64,000 nucleotides of DNA from Centroberyx gerrardi (Eukaryota; Chordata; Actinopteri; Beryciformes; Berycidae). Both the position numbers and the translations under genes were made by a program. The notes under the pieces are model-generated. The model was not told the origin of the DNA, did not search any database, and worked only from the letters and a program-made list of their open reading frames with translations. The stretch spans positions 30,052,992 through 30,116,991 of the forward strand of contig NC_135998.1 in assembly GCF_048128805.1 (NCBI RefSeq), written 5' to 3'. Every line of letters starts with the position of its first letter. The stretch's first letter is position 1. This document shows, piece by piece, positions 12,305-24,004 of this stretch.

Positions 12305-13160
12305 GCACAGACCTGCGGCAAAATTCATCGGTTTCCGCACTAGTCAATCGCGTTTAAAGGGATTCGGGAAAAGGGAAGCGCTCATGTGTTTAGCATCCAT
12401 GACTGTTGCATATTTTCCTCATACATTTTATATACCTGAACGAAAGGTATCGATGTTCGCATTGTTTTGACTTTGTGCATTGCTATTTTCCAAATCACAT
12501 GAGTATTACTACTATAGTTTTTTTTTTTTTTGTGGGGCTTATTATTATCATCTCACTATCTGCTGTTTCCATTAGAAATGTAACAGCTTGGGCAGCATCT
12601 CATGTGTTTGTTAATGACTATGACCATGACCATGCTGTATTACTTTACAAGTTATGAGATGCAAGTTATTTTTTTGGGAAGATTTCATGGTATTTGTTGC
12701 TATTTGTTGCAGTTAAAGTAGGTGACTATTTTGCAGAAGAAAGATCAGGCAAAAAGAGATATATTAATGGAAAGCATATTTATATTTAAGTTATTGTAAA
12801 TATGTATCCATTTCAGGTTAGATTTTGTTCCCCTCAGTCAGAATAGTGACTTCTACTGACCTGCTGCCAATGAAAATGAATACTTTGCCTTGACAATGCA
12901 CATCTCTTCGGAGATATAATCATTGTAGAAACTGATTGAAGGTGATGGTGTTTCTGCAGCTGTCTAGCTATTGGTAAACGATTCATAACGTCACGGTGCC
13001 AATTTGTTCTGGAAGTAATGTAGACGGCGAACTGAAAGCACAATGGCTGTTATTTGTAATAGCCCGTTTGTTGAGTGAAATATTTTTGGAACATAGCTTA
13101 TGATATTTTTTCTAGCATTTTGAGCCATTCTAGTGTAATAAAAGATGAGTTGGAGAGGAA
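12305..13160 (+). other. Probable nadk2 3'UTR with AATAAA at 13137
   Basis: AT-rich non-coding sequence after the nadk2 stop. The best polyadenylation signal is AATAAA at 13137-13142, followed by G/T-rich sequence. No recognisable repeat or coding exon. The length of about 0.85 kb is plausible; the end is inferred from the hexamer only. Confidence 0.55.
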
Positions 13161-15184
13161 AGAATGACGTGCACTACAAACTGGCGAACTCTATACCAAA
13201 AGAATGTTTTGCTAAATGTTTTAAGTCTGTCTTGCAAGACGGGAAGAACAGCTTTGGAAGTGCTACTGAAAGCCAATCAGCATGTGCCTGGGCCTGTCTA
13301 ATATCCCCATAACAGAAGCTACAGTTTGTTTGGACCTCCAGGGAAAATCAAAGACTGTTTTGCTGTAGGTGGTATGAACAAACAAACCAAAATATTTCTT
13401 AATCAGTGAAGCCCGCCAACACTAAGAGTCAAATGCTTCAGCAATGCTCTTTAGTTATGCCAAAATAAGATCTAGCAGTCTAGGCAAATAATTTCCCTCC
13501 AATATTATATTTTTTAGAGATTTGTAATTTGTAATGAACTTAATCAGTAAAGCATTGTGTCGGTGCACCTCTGATACCCCCCTACCCTTTACTCTGAACC
13601 AGAAGCTGTTCATTTATCAAGGACTAGTTTACAAAGTGATCAGAAAGTGGAATATACAGTGTGCCAAAAGGAGGATGTCTCACGAAACCCCCATTAATGT
13701 GGCGACTTTTTCTGTCAAATGTTGCTCTATTTTTTGTGTTTTTGGATCAGATAAAAGTGGCATCACAAAGAAATGCTTTTGTGTTTTTACTCCACCTCCT
13801 TGACATGTAATACAACACAACACTGGATGTATTAATACAGCAGTTATACAGTCCAATAATAAAACATAAACAACAAATTCATCAGTGAATGAAAACATCA
13901 ATATTTTCCAAGAACTTCACACAGGAATGTGAGCTAACATCAGTGCCAAGTCTCAGGTTCATGGTGTTAATATGAAAGATTTTAACAGCAAGAGATTGAA
14001 AATGTAAAACATGCTGAGATAAACAGAAGATACTACCTATATAAACATTTTTCTTTTTTCGTATGTGAATGGTTTGCTTTCAAAGATGCAGAGCTGTACA
14101 GTAAGACTGAATGACTTATTTAAAAGGGAAAATGAACAGTACGCAAGAGACTTCACAGATGTAAACCCCTGACATAATAGATCTCACTGTAACAGAAACT
14201 CTTATTTTTCAATACAATACGGTACTAGTCCACTTGGGGTATGCAAGGTAAAATTGACACTGAATAATCCTAAACTGGATGGAAATACATTTCTGCAACC
14301 TTAATCTATTAAAAAGATTAATTTAATCCACTGACGTCAACACAGTCTGACAATTTTTAAGCCTGGTTGACATAAATGTAGTGTCTCTTTCACACCATCT
14401 AAAATGTGGCATAACATTCATATCTATACCTGGTTGGAAATTCAAAGATTTAGACACATCATTTTACATTAAAGCTCCACTTAACAGCATTACTGATCGA
14501 TTGAAATTAACTGATCTCTCTAATGGGAGGCCATTATTACAGATGATGGTTGAGAACAGCAGATTTTCCTATCAGTATTATGGAAATGCAGGACAATAAT
14601 TAAAAGGTTCAACATTGGTGACACATCGGTGTTGAGGAATTATCAGCGTCCCACCACATTTCTGTACACATCTTACATCAGATGGTAAATTCAAGTTTCT
14701 GCCATTTTTTCCCCCCTACAAAATAATTAAATTAACACATTTTTTAGAACCTACAATACGGCACCAATCCACAGAAAGCTTCTGTCGATACATTTCAACA
14801 AGAACTACATCAAATAACTACGGAAGAGGATTAGGGCCATGTGAAAAATGTATTTGAGTTCTGAGTTTAAAGTCAGAATTCTGAGAAACAAAGAATTCTG
14901 ACTTCTCATAATTCTTACTTTATTCTCAGAACTCAAATACATTTTCCACATGTGGCCCTAATCCTCTTCCGTAAACATCCGCGTTTAAATTTCAAAAACT
15001 TTAACAAAGGCCCTGTCCACTTGGACCTTTTGCACCATTAATGCCAACCAACGCAAAATAAAACATCTTTCGGTAGCAGCAGGAGTCGCTGAAACACGTC
15101 TCTGTCGATGCCCAACAGTCACGAAAACCTATACGATGAAATACTGCAAGATATTTGTAACTCATGATAAAACCGCGGCGATAA
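13161..15184. other. Tail-to-tail intergenic region between nadk2 and skp2
   Basis: Mostly AT-rich unique sequence, including the skp2 3'UTR at its right end. The only clear repeat is a palindromic miniature transposon at 14821-14971, about 210 bp beyond the skp2 stop. That repeat carries a minus-strand AATAAA at 14919-14924, which could serve as the skp2 polyadenylation signal. No other coding exon recognised. Confidence 0.6.
14821..14971. mobile_element. Palindromic MITE, copy 1 (skp2 3' flank)
   Basis: Both ends read CGGAAGAGGATTAGGGCC inwards, and the inverted similarity continues almost to the centre, so the element is nearly a full palindrome. Flanked by TA on both sides (14819-14820, 14972-14973), consistent with a TA target site. 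Its interior supplies a minus-strand AATAAA at 14924-14919 downstream of the skp2 stop. Confidence 0.85.
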
Positions 15185-18100
15185 CTACGACTTGAACCTC
15201 AGTCGACACCTCCCGTCCCACATGGCGCGTTCGTTGTATACGAGGCGGTCGTGGGGCGCGGGCGTGGGCCGGGCGACCGCGGAGAAGGGCCGCGAGTTGA
15301 TGGAGATGCGCGGCATGCCCTTCTTCAGCGAGCGCAGGTGGGTTTCGTGCACGAGCCCGAACACGTCCAGCAGCCGCAGGGCAGGGAACGTCTCGCTGAA
15401 GTCACTGAGAATAAGAAGAATAGGACGTACTAGGTGAAGAGGTGAAGTGGAAAAAATGGCAAACAAGGATACGCTGTTTTTGGTATAGATGGTACGGAAA
15501 AGAGGATTAGGGCCACATGTGAAAAATGGATTTGAGTTCAAAGTTTAAAGTCAGAATTCTGAAAAAAGTAAGAATTCGGAGGGAAAAAAAACGTAAGAAT
15601 TCTGACTTAAAACTCAGAATTCAAAATTTTCACGTGGCCCTAACCCTCGTCCGCAGGGTGGTGTGTGTTGGACAGCGAGGGAGGAACTTACGCGATGGCA
15701 GCTGGGTGAATCTGGTAGCAGCGACTCAAGGACAGGTGCAGCAGCTTCTTCAGTTGTGCGATGATGGGGAAACTGTCAGCCATCAGGAGAGCGCTGTCAC
15801 TGCAACACACATGAACCAATTTTCAATATCTTTAAATTTGATCAATTTCATGCCAAAAAAAATTACAAAAGATTTCAAGCAGTCACTGTTTTCCCCAGAA
15901 TTGTATTCTCGGCAGGGTGGAAAAGCCTCTGAAACAGCATTTAGACCAACATGGGACACTGAAACTCTCCATGGAAACCCTGGATAATAATAAAAACATA
16001 TTCACGCATACTTTTGTGGAATCTGATGAAAATATCACATTAGAATCAATTAAAGTTACGGTCTTCCAACAAACAACCAGTGTATTGATCAATTCTACAA
16101 TAAATATGTGATCAAACTGCATCATACCCATGCTTATAAGAATGCATGAGGCTTACTGATGCATAATATCAACACTCATGAAATATAGCTATAACCCATT
16201 ATAAAATCGTAATTACAAGCATCTTATGAATGTTTCTGACTCTCTCTGTTTGTCAGACAAACTTTTAATCTCAATGGGAAAACCTCTGATAAACAACTAG
16301 TCAAACGTTCATGAGGCGCTCCGAACAGGAACGTACCTTAAATCCAGAGTTTCAATATTAGGGCATCTCGCCACCAGCACCGTCACATCTGTAAAGAGAC
16401 AATGTCAGGCTGTTCAGATCAATCACAATACAGATGTGAGCTGACAAAGGCAGTCTGAACGGCCTAAAGCCTGAGTTTAAATACATTATGTTCTCTACAG
16501 CATGTTTAGTACTATCACACCACATGGTTGAGCCACACTGAATGCCCATGGCTGTTGCACTGATTTCATGACTGTCACTTGTTAGTCACTCACACACCTT
16601 AAATGATGGATTTGCTAATCATATTTCTTCAGGTAAATTGTTCCAAATTTGATGGGCCCTAATTGCAAATCTTAGGACAGATAAAGACCAAAGATGGTCT
16701 TCGTCCAAAGAGATTTGTGTGAGGATCTGTCTGGTCTCAAAAAGTTTCCAGGAGTCTCTTGGAGAATCCAATTTATTTTTCTCCTGTATTTATATCAATA
16801 TAATGACTTATGAACTGCCACTTCCCCCCACTGTTTCTCAATTATTACCGTTGAATACTCATTTCTGATTAGCCAATCAACACATTCTGAGGTCTGTTAG
16901 AACAAATCGCTCTTTCACTAATATCTAATCATATCACTCGGCAGTCAAGAAGTCTGGTCCATTTTGATTTATAATCGAGTTATCTGGCGCCAGCTTGTGG
17001 CAAAAGACATTAACCCTTGCTTCACTGTTGCCAGCCTGGCAGCTTTGTTGTTAGATTTAGAAACTTTTCAGATCCTCATGGCGACTTTCTTTACCACAAG
17101 CGACTAGCAACAAATCAAGTGACTTTTTCAAACCATCAGTTAAAATATTAATGTGTTAACTATGGCTGATGAATGTACAATAGGTTGTAGGTATGTAGAT
17201 CTTTTAAAAGACATGTTTATGTTGAAATAAATATACCTATACAAGTAGTTATGTCTCTCGTTGTATTGGTTTGCCCTCTTATGAACATAATGCGCAAAAA
17301 TAGATATTCGAATGGTTCGAACCTATGTGTTTTTTTAGAAGGAATAATCAAACGTCATTTTTGGCCAATTTTGACAGCCCTAATAGGTTGTGGACACACT
17401 AGAATACATACAAAAACCTATCCAATTTTGAAAATGCATTACATCACACACATAACGATGGATTTCACAGGTGTTTCGTCTCCCAGTTGGTTGCAGAAGG
17501 CCAAAAGGGATTGCACTAAAGAATAAGGCGATTCTAATGACATGTCCTACTATATTGTCCCTAGAGGTGAATAGGCTTTTGTCAGTCGTCTGAAATCGGT
17601 TACAACTGTAAATACGACTAATGCATAAGCACACCCTACAACACATTTCCACATTAGAAACAAGACACAATTGAAGATCATAATTGATTTGATACCAAAA
17701 CCCCCACTCACCTTCTAGAGTGAGGTTCTGTCTGTAACCGCTGAGGTTGAGGTGCGTCACACTGCTGTGGAGATTACCGACGACGTCCTGCACATGATCG
17801 TTGCTGAAGTCACACCACGATATGTTCAACTGCTCTATCCTGTGCAAGAGACAAGCATGCTCTGTGTCAGTACATTCCAGACATGGGAGGGGGGGATGTA
17901 TAAAACCCTGGATTATTGCCACAGGTAATCATGCCAAAAAGAATCGCGACTTACCGGGAGAGGGATTTGAGCATCTCACCAAGAGAGTCGGCGGAGAAGC
18001 CGGAGCAGCCGCTCAGGTTCAGCTGCAGCAGGTTTGGATTCTTGGCTAGAGAACTGTGGGACAGACAGAGACACAGACAAATAATCAGTTACAGAGATCA

Positions 18101-20957
18101 AACGAATAAGGGCGTTTCTTTTCAAACTCAAAACCCCTAAATCCCTGCAGTATGTACAATTTACACCGCGAACGGCGAGACTCACTGGATGATGTGATCC
18201 GAGAGCTGCGTGCCCTCCAGGCTGAGGCGCTCCAGCAGCGTGCAGCGGCTCATGATGCTCTCCAGAGTCGAGGTTCTGACGGTGCAGCTGGAGAGGTCCA
18301 TCTGAACGACCCGCGCCGGGCTGAGCGAGGGAGCGGAAGAACAGAGTCGGAGAGATCAGGGATCGTTCTCATTTGCTGCCGTTCTTGTACAGTGTAAAAG
18401 ACAACTTCCACGCACGTGGTTTGGTCAAAGTTTCTGTTTTCTCCTTATTTCATTGTGCTACATAATCCCTAAAATAACCTTACATTTTTATTAATTCACC
18501 CCTTAATTCAAACAGAATCCCCTTCAAATTAATTAAGGGAGTTATTAATGGAGGAGATCCCATCGAAACCTACTTAAACTTCCTCTTAATCTTGACTCCT
18601 TACTTTCTAATTGAATGTAAAATTCAGGGAGACAGGAACTTTCCATTAATAACTCATTAACAACCCTGTAAACCTGCACAAAAGGCATGAAAAATCCCTT
18701 AATTACTAGTGTTTCTGAATCAACCCATGAATAAATCCATTATAAACCCTTATAAGGGGGTTTCGATGGGGTCTCCTCCATTAATAACTCCCTTAATTCA
18801 TTCAAGGGGATTTTGCATGAACTAAGGAGTGAATTCATGTAAATTAACGAAAATGTAAGGTTATTTCAAGAGATTACTGGTTTGTAGAGCACACAAGACT
18901 TCACCTGTTCATTCCCTGGGTCGTACAGAATGAAGCCTGAACCAAGCATCACTAGTGGAAAGTAGTCCAGACTCACCTTGGGCCTGCAAACTGCAGCTCT
19001 TCGATGAAGGCGCGGGGGCATCGCAGCCTTCGCACCCCGGCTGCCAGCAGCTGCTCCAGAGCAGGAGCTGTGTGGGTCAAGCCCTCCAGATCCACACTGT
19101 GCCACAGAGACTCATCAAACCTGTCAGTCACACAGGCAGCTTGTTAGATGCATAATGTAATGGAGAAACTGAAGGCCATCACTAGTGGCTGTTAATACTG
19201 TGAGGTTCCACATGTAACGTCAGGGACACTTTGCTGTAAATAACACTTTGCAAACTGATGATTTATATCAGTGGAGGAGGATTCTTCAATCCTCCTCCAC
19301 TGATATAAATCATCAGTTTGTGTGGGAAGTGTTAGAATCTACTTTTCGGTGTATCCACTTTCCCTCAACCTGCCTCGTCTACTTCTACTTCTTAGTGATT
19401 TCCTACATTACCCAGAATGCCTTTCCACATCCCCCAGAGAAGAGGGTTCTCTGTGCTGTATATGTGTAGGTGGAGAGAGTGATAGTGTAGTCAGTTTTTC
19501 CAGTTGAGAAAAAGTGAGAGAGGAGAGAGAACAATGCCATGATGTGGCGGTTCAAATGAAGAGGGTGTTGCACTTGACATGCGACTTCACTTGTGAATGC
19601 ATTGCATTCTGGTCTATTGAAGCTACTGTCAGTGGAGAAACTGATCTCTCTCCTCTTCTACGATGGATTTCTCCCTGTATGATTGTTGAACGTCTCTCGG
19701 TGCAAAATGGCGGCTCTAGAAAGAAGCCCTCGCTCTTTGATTCTGAGGGACTGACACCAAAACCTGCCGTTTACCGCTGATGTTTTAGATTGTTGCCATC
19801 ATCTATCCTTTAAAGCAAGTTCAAATAACCGGTGCAGTGTAGTCATTCAAAGCTTACACTAAACGATGCCAGCGCTTGCAAATCAGGGACATCCTGATGA
19901 GGTCCTGCAGAGGGAGGTAGAACAGGATCCGGAGAAGCAGCTCATCTGGCAGATGGTCCCACGACAGGCCTGGCAAGGAAAACACCAAGGAAAAAAATCA
20001 GCAAAGAAATATAGTGCTTAAAGTACATTCAATAGACTGCCACTGCTTAAAAGAGGTGAACCATGATCATTTGGTTCATGAATACCTGATATGGCCTCTC
20101 TCTTCCTCCTGGACCGCCTGGCGAGCACAAACTGGCCCCCCTCGTTCTCTTTCCCCTTGCAGGCCACTCTCTGGTGCTTGTGTCGCGGGGACCACTGCTG
20201 GATGAGCTCGGTGGGGGTGCTCTCCGTGGCCAGGCTCTCCCCCAGGCAGCCCCGCGACTTGCGCTTGATGCTCCGGGACTGGGACCACATGGAGCCCTGG
20301 AGACTGATGCAGGGCAGCTCCTGTAGCGGCCTGCTGGGTGCAGGAGACACCGATAAAAACACCCGCACACTTTATAGTATACGAAATAATTGGATATTGT
20401 CTCCCTCCAAAACAATAAGGCAGTTATTTGGGCTAATATTGAGAAGATAGCTAGCTTCCGTCAAGCTTACGCACGAACCACAAAACTAGTTAGTCAACTG
20501 TGCCCGCCATATTGACGCAGCCGCTCGTGAGGTGACCGCGCAATTTCTAACTGCAAAAATATATAGATATACGTTTTAACTTCTAGTTCTAACAACAAAT
20601 GCGTACAGGGTTGCTGTCGGATTAACAGTTTTATTCGGTAGTTTACTCTACACTGAACCAGGAAGGGGGATACAGATAAACACAGGCCACAGAGGAAAGC
20701 GCGGAATCTGTATGTCGAGTTTCAACGAATCCGCCAGGTAATCAGCAGTAACGATTAATAGACGGGTTGTAATCTCGATTACAAGACTATGCATTTGCGA
20801 TTCACTGGAAATGGGTTTAGAGAGATTACGTTAACTGATGGATTTCGCAACACAGAAGTCGGTAGTGTGGTGTGTTGTCCCATATCAACATGGATGGCAC
20901 TTTCTAAGCTATCCAGGTAAAAGACAAACAATCCAAACCATACCTTTCTTGTGACAT
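15185..20957 (-). CDS. skp2: S-phase kinase-associated protein 2, F-box/LRR (10 coding exons, 418 aa)
   Basis: Substrate-recognition subunit of the SCF-SKP2 E3 ubiquitin ligase, which in vertebrates drives turnover of CDK inhibitors such as p27. Coding exons in transcript order: 20957-20944, 20330-20086, 19969-19858, 19120-18977, 18320-18186, 18053-17955, 17839-17712, 16388-16337, 15799-15692, 15404-15185. All introns are GT-AG and the phases join to 418 codons; human is 424 aa. Exon 1 codes only MSQE plus two bases of an Arg codon. A basic linker precedes the F-box at about residues 90-124 (LPDELLLRILFYLPLQDLIR, then CKRWHRL). Leucine-rich repeats fill about residues 145-390, with typical units such as LQLNLSGCSGFS, THLNLSGYRQNL and LHLSLSRCYQI. 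The C-terminal tail (INSRPFSAVARPT ... CRLRFKS) matches the family. Convergent with nadk2. Confidence 0.97.
15495..15653. mobile_element. Palindromic MITE, copy 2 (skp2 last intron)
   Basis: Same family as 14821-14971: begins CGGAAAAGAGGATTAGGGCC and ends GGCCCTAACCCTCGTCCG. Left flank TA (15493-15494), right flank CA, probably mutated TA. It lies in skp2 intron 9 between exons at 15692 and 15404, so the final exon sits between two family members. Confidence 0.82.
17350..17385. repeat. Solo DNA-transposon end (possible) in skp2 intron 7
   Basis: TTGGCCAATTTTGACAGCCC followed by TA resembles the inverted TAGGGCTGTCAAA terminus found on fish DNA transposons. I did not find the matching opposite end nearby, so it may be chance or a truncated copy. 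Confidence 0.25.
18463..18876. mobile_element. Long-TIR MITE in skp2 intron 4
   Basis: Left end TAATCCCTAAAATAACCTTA and right end, inverted, TAATCTCTTGAAATAACC followed by TTACATTTTCGTTAATTTAC; similarity of the arms extends about 60 bp or more, including AATCCCCTT/AAGGGGATT. The same sequence recurs at 62720-63016. No coding capacity. Confidence 0.75.
19251..19320. repeat. Perfect 33-bp hairpin with 4-nt loop in skp2 intron 3
   Basis: Arms 19251-19283 and 19288-19320 are exact reverse complements over 33 bp, separated only by CTTC. Begins CAAACTGATGATTTATATCA; ends with its complement. No flanking target-site duplication or transposon terminus recognised. Confidence 0.95.
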
Positions 20958-21300
20958 CTCCTCCAGTTCAGTGCAGAATTAAAGTAAATAAAAGTAAATA
21001 CAAATTAAACAAATGACTATTTTCACTACAGAGCTCCAAGCGGGACTCTTTAAACTCAGCGCCTTGCTCTCTGGGAGCGGCGGGACGCCCTATCGCTGCG
21101 TTTCATCCGGGGGCGTGCCGTGTGTACGTCACACTGGCGCATGCCTACTACGCGTTCTCTCACTCAAACCAAACTCAGATCTACCAGCAGCACACTTGCC
21201 AAGTCCGCTTCTTATAAGCTACTTTGGGCTTGTTTTTCTGTAAACTCGCTTACAAAGTTTGGTAGTCGCGGTTGCGGTTTTTTTGGGCTTGTTTCTAACC
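20958..21300 (-). promoter_or_regulatory. Probable skp2 promoter and 5'UTR
   Basis: Sequence directly upstream of the skp2 ATG on the minus strand. It becomes GC-rich at 21060-21150 and contains GGCGGGA at 21079-21085, an E2F-type core about 125 bp from the ATG, plus a TACGTCA half-CRE-like motif near 21126. Mammalian SKP2 is an E2F-responsive cell-cycle gene, so the site is plausible, but position and function are inferred. Confidence 0.4.
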
Positions 21301-21453
21301 TGTAGGTGCTTAGTTGAGCTTGCTCCCTTGTTGTCAAGCAGATGTTTTCGATAGTTTGTCCTGTTGCAGGATCCGTCCACAACCCCGTTCCCTCCGCTCC
21401 TCCCCTTCCCCCATACACACATGATAGACACAGGTGACAGTCAGTGAGGCGTT

Positions 21454-21589
21454 ATTTTTTCCCCACCCGCATTCTGCGAAGACCCGCTCTACTCTCCCTC
21501 TGATTGGCTCTGACCCTGATGGCAACGAGTACTAGCCAATCAGAGGCAGACTAGAGCGGGTCTTCGCGGAATGCGGGTGGGGAAAAAAT
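21454..21589. repeat. Inverted repeat with 56-bp arms upstream of skp2
   Basis: Arms about 21454-21509 and 21534-21589 are near-perfect reverse complements around a 24-bp spacer. Each carries TTTTTTCCCCACCCGCATTC-type sequence, AGACCCGCTCTA and an inverted/direct CCAAT (CTGATTGGCT / AGCCAATCAG). Could be a MITE or a promoter-proximal palindrome; no clear target duplication. Confidence 0.85.
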
Positions 21590-21733
21590 GAGTGAGACAG
21601 ACGTTTCAATTTCAATCAAAATGACAAAATCGCGCGATTATGGAAAGTTTCTTTAGCTACTTCGCTAACAACGCCAGGGACTAATAAGTGGGCGAAATAC
21701 GGAAAAAAAATACAACAAAGAGTGGGAGAAAGA

Positions 21734-21757
21734 GTGTGTGTGTGTGTGTGTGTGTGT
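21734..21757. repeat. (GT)n microsatellite
   Basis: Simple GT array between skp2 and fpgs. Confidence 0.95.
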
Positions 21758-22779
21758 CTTCTTTTGGGCTTGTTTCCAGGGTTGCTTGTTTCTCTCGCGA
21801 GATCTGGCAACACTGACCAGCAGGTTGATTCCAATATGAGGTTACAGCAGAGATAGTAAGGCTTTTTGACTGTTGTATGCCCATCACCACAAATGTACAG
21901 TTATTATCTAGTCAGAATAACAATGAGTATATGAGCATACCTGAAATTGGGTGTTGTAGAGAGAACGTCACGCCAAACTAAGTTTAAAAATCTATCAATT
22001 TATGGCCTCGCGTATCGACAAACCTACATACGTGATAGTATATGATATGAGGCCTTTTACGAATCTATAGGCGCCACTTTTCAATTCGGCATACATATAA
22101 TCCACCAAGCAGATACTACTTAAATAAAATCTCAATGTTTAAAAGTGGTTCACAATGCTCGCTAGCGCCCTTCATGTATTTTGGTGGAAGACGACTGTGG
22201 GAATAAGAGGCAAACAATTCTAAAAGTTGAAATGTTGCCGAAAGAAACGCTGCTTGGTGGGTTGTATGTATGCCGAATTGAAGAGTGGTTCCTAAAGATT
22301 CAGAAAAGGTCTTTTGTAGTATTTTATGGGGTATGTACCTTTGCCGGTAAGCAAGGTTTCAAACTGCCATTTTTTAATAGAGTTTATTAATGGAATGTAT
22401 CGGGGATAAGTTGAATGTAGTGTGAAGGGAAACAGGGTTTCCCGTTCGCAGTCGCACGTTTAGCTTTTTTGAAATGGAAATTTCAAAAGCACCTCACCTC
22501 TATATCGTTCTATAAACAGTTTTTTCATATGCTAATTGTTTATGCTCCAAAAATACTGTTAACACCACCTTGCTTATGTCTCCCTTGAAACTCGTTACAT
22601 GCCTATATTCATAAAGCACCTTATATATAGGATCTGAGATGGATAAAGATCTCTCATCTCAAGACTACAGTATGTGTCAACACAAAAGTAAGAAGTCACA
22701 ACAGACTTGATAAAGACCTGCTGTTTGTGACTTGATAGGTAGCAAAATACAAACACACATGAACATGAAAAGAATGTAC

Positions 22780-24004
22780 ATGTACTTTTATTAATTTGAG
22801 GCTACAGGGTGAATGGAGGTTATGTGGAACTTCCTGCTAGCTTCACTGGATTTACCACTAAGACAAAGATATTTCACAAGCAGAGAAGACAAACACTCAG
22901 ATAAGCATCCTACTCCTTGACACACATAACACAGACTTAGTGTCTTTTACACATTTTCAACATCTTCCTTTCATACATAAACTACACTTTACAACTGTAT
23001 GGGGATTTGAATTCATTTTCAAGGATTACCATTACTTGTGACTAAAAGCAGTGTGCTAATTTGGGTTTATGCATTGCATTCAGTTAATGCAAATTTGAAT
23101 TCAGGGCAGTTAATGCAAATTTGAATTCAGGGCCGTTTAAATAGAATATAATTGAAGTGCAAATCTGTAATGAGATCATGACTTTAATTCATTGAAATAA
23201 TTTTTAAATGAATCTGATGCTAACATAAGTGTTTAGTGTAAGAATATTTACACATCTACAACCAACAGATGAGCATACTGTCAAATATTCATGAAGCAAA
23301 TTGTCATATACTCACAAAATAAAGTACAAACTGTGCAAAATGGCTTTCATTACAAAAAATTCATGTAAAAAAGTTCTCCAATAGTTGAGTGTTCCACATT
23401 GATACGTAAAAACCAAAGCAAATGCATATCTGAAGTCAATGCAGCATTCACTGATGCACATTTCTCTGCCGTTTTCTGTATAAATGTAAATCTTAATCAT
23501 CATCAAATGGCATCGATGATGTGTCGTTGTGGCCTTCTGTCAACCAAGGAAAACCTTTTTAAAGCACAGCACTCTACTGAAGCACACACAATTTCAATTC
23601 GCTCACTCGGGTCACACTGGGAGGTACGCTGATGTACACTCCGCAGTTCATGTAAACAGATTTGGCTTCAAGTAAAGACTTAAGACTTTGATGAGTTAGT
23701 GCGATCGTCCGTAAGGCTCTGGGTGGAGCTGCAGGCCTGCGGAAGCCCTGCAGCCGTCTTGGCCTAAACTAGCTGGATCCTGGCGTAAACCATTAACAGT
23801 GAGGCTACCAAGACCTGGGGTTAAGCAACAAATCCCTCCCCAGGAGGCACGGCTACCGATGACCGTCCAATAAGCAAGTACTACAAGAAACGATCTGTCC
23901 CGGGAGAAATACGCATTTCTCCCCTCGAGGAAGATGTGTACATATAAATAAGCGCAGAACCCAACCATTACCTAACCCATTCAAACCCACAAATTGTGGT
24001 CCGT
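22780..24004 (-). other. Probable fpgs 3'UTR
   Basis: Non-coding sequence after the fpgs stop on the minus strand. A minus-strand AATAAA lies at 22792-22787 (TTTATT on plus), which would give a 3'UTR of about 1.2 kb. Within it, 23081-23132 is a perfect 26-bp unit repeated twice, each with an ATGCAAAT octamer. No coding exon or transposon recognised. Confidence 0.5.
23081..23132 (+). repeat. Two perfect 26-bp tandem units with octamer motif
   Basis: Units 23081-23106 and 23107-23132 are identical, each beginning CAGTTAATGCAAATTTGAAT. Each holds ATGCAAAT, the POU-factor octamer. Located in the probable fpgs 3'UTR. Confidence 0.95.

Larger units (their letters stand above)
21301..22779. other. 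Intergenic region between skp2 promoter and fpgs 3' end
   Basis: Contains a 56-bp-arm inverted repeat at 21454-21589 and a (GT)n microsatellite at 21734-21757. The remainder is AT-rich unique sequence with no recognisable coding exon. Confidence 0.6.

Noticed and set aside
15192-15437. Plus-strand frame opposite the last skp2 exon
   Set aside because: Shadow of the GC-rich minus-strand coding exon; no similarity of its own.
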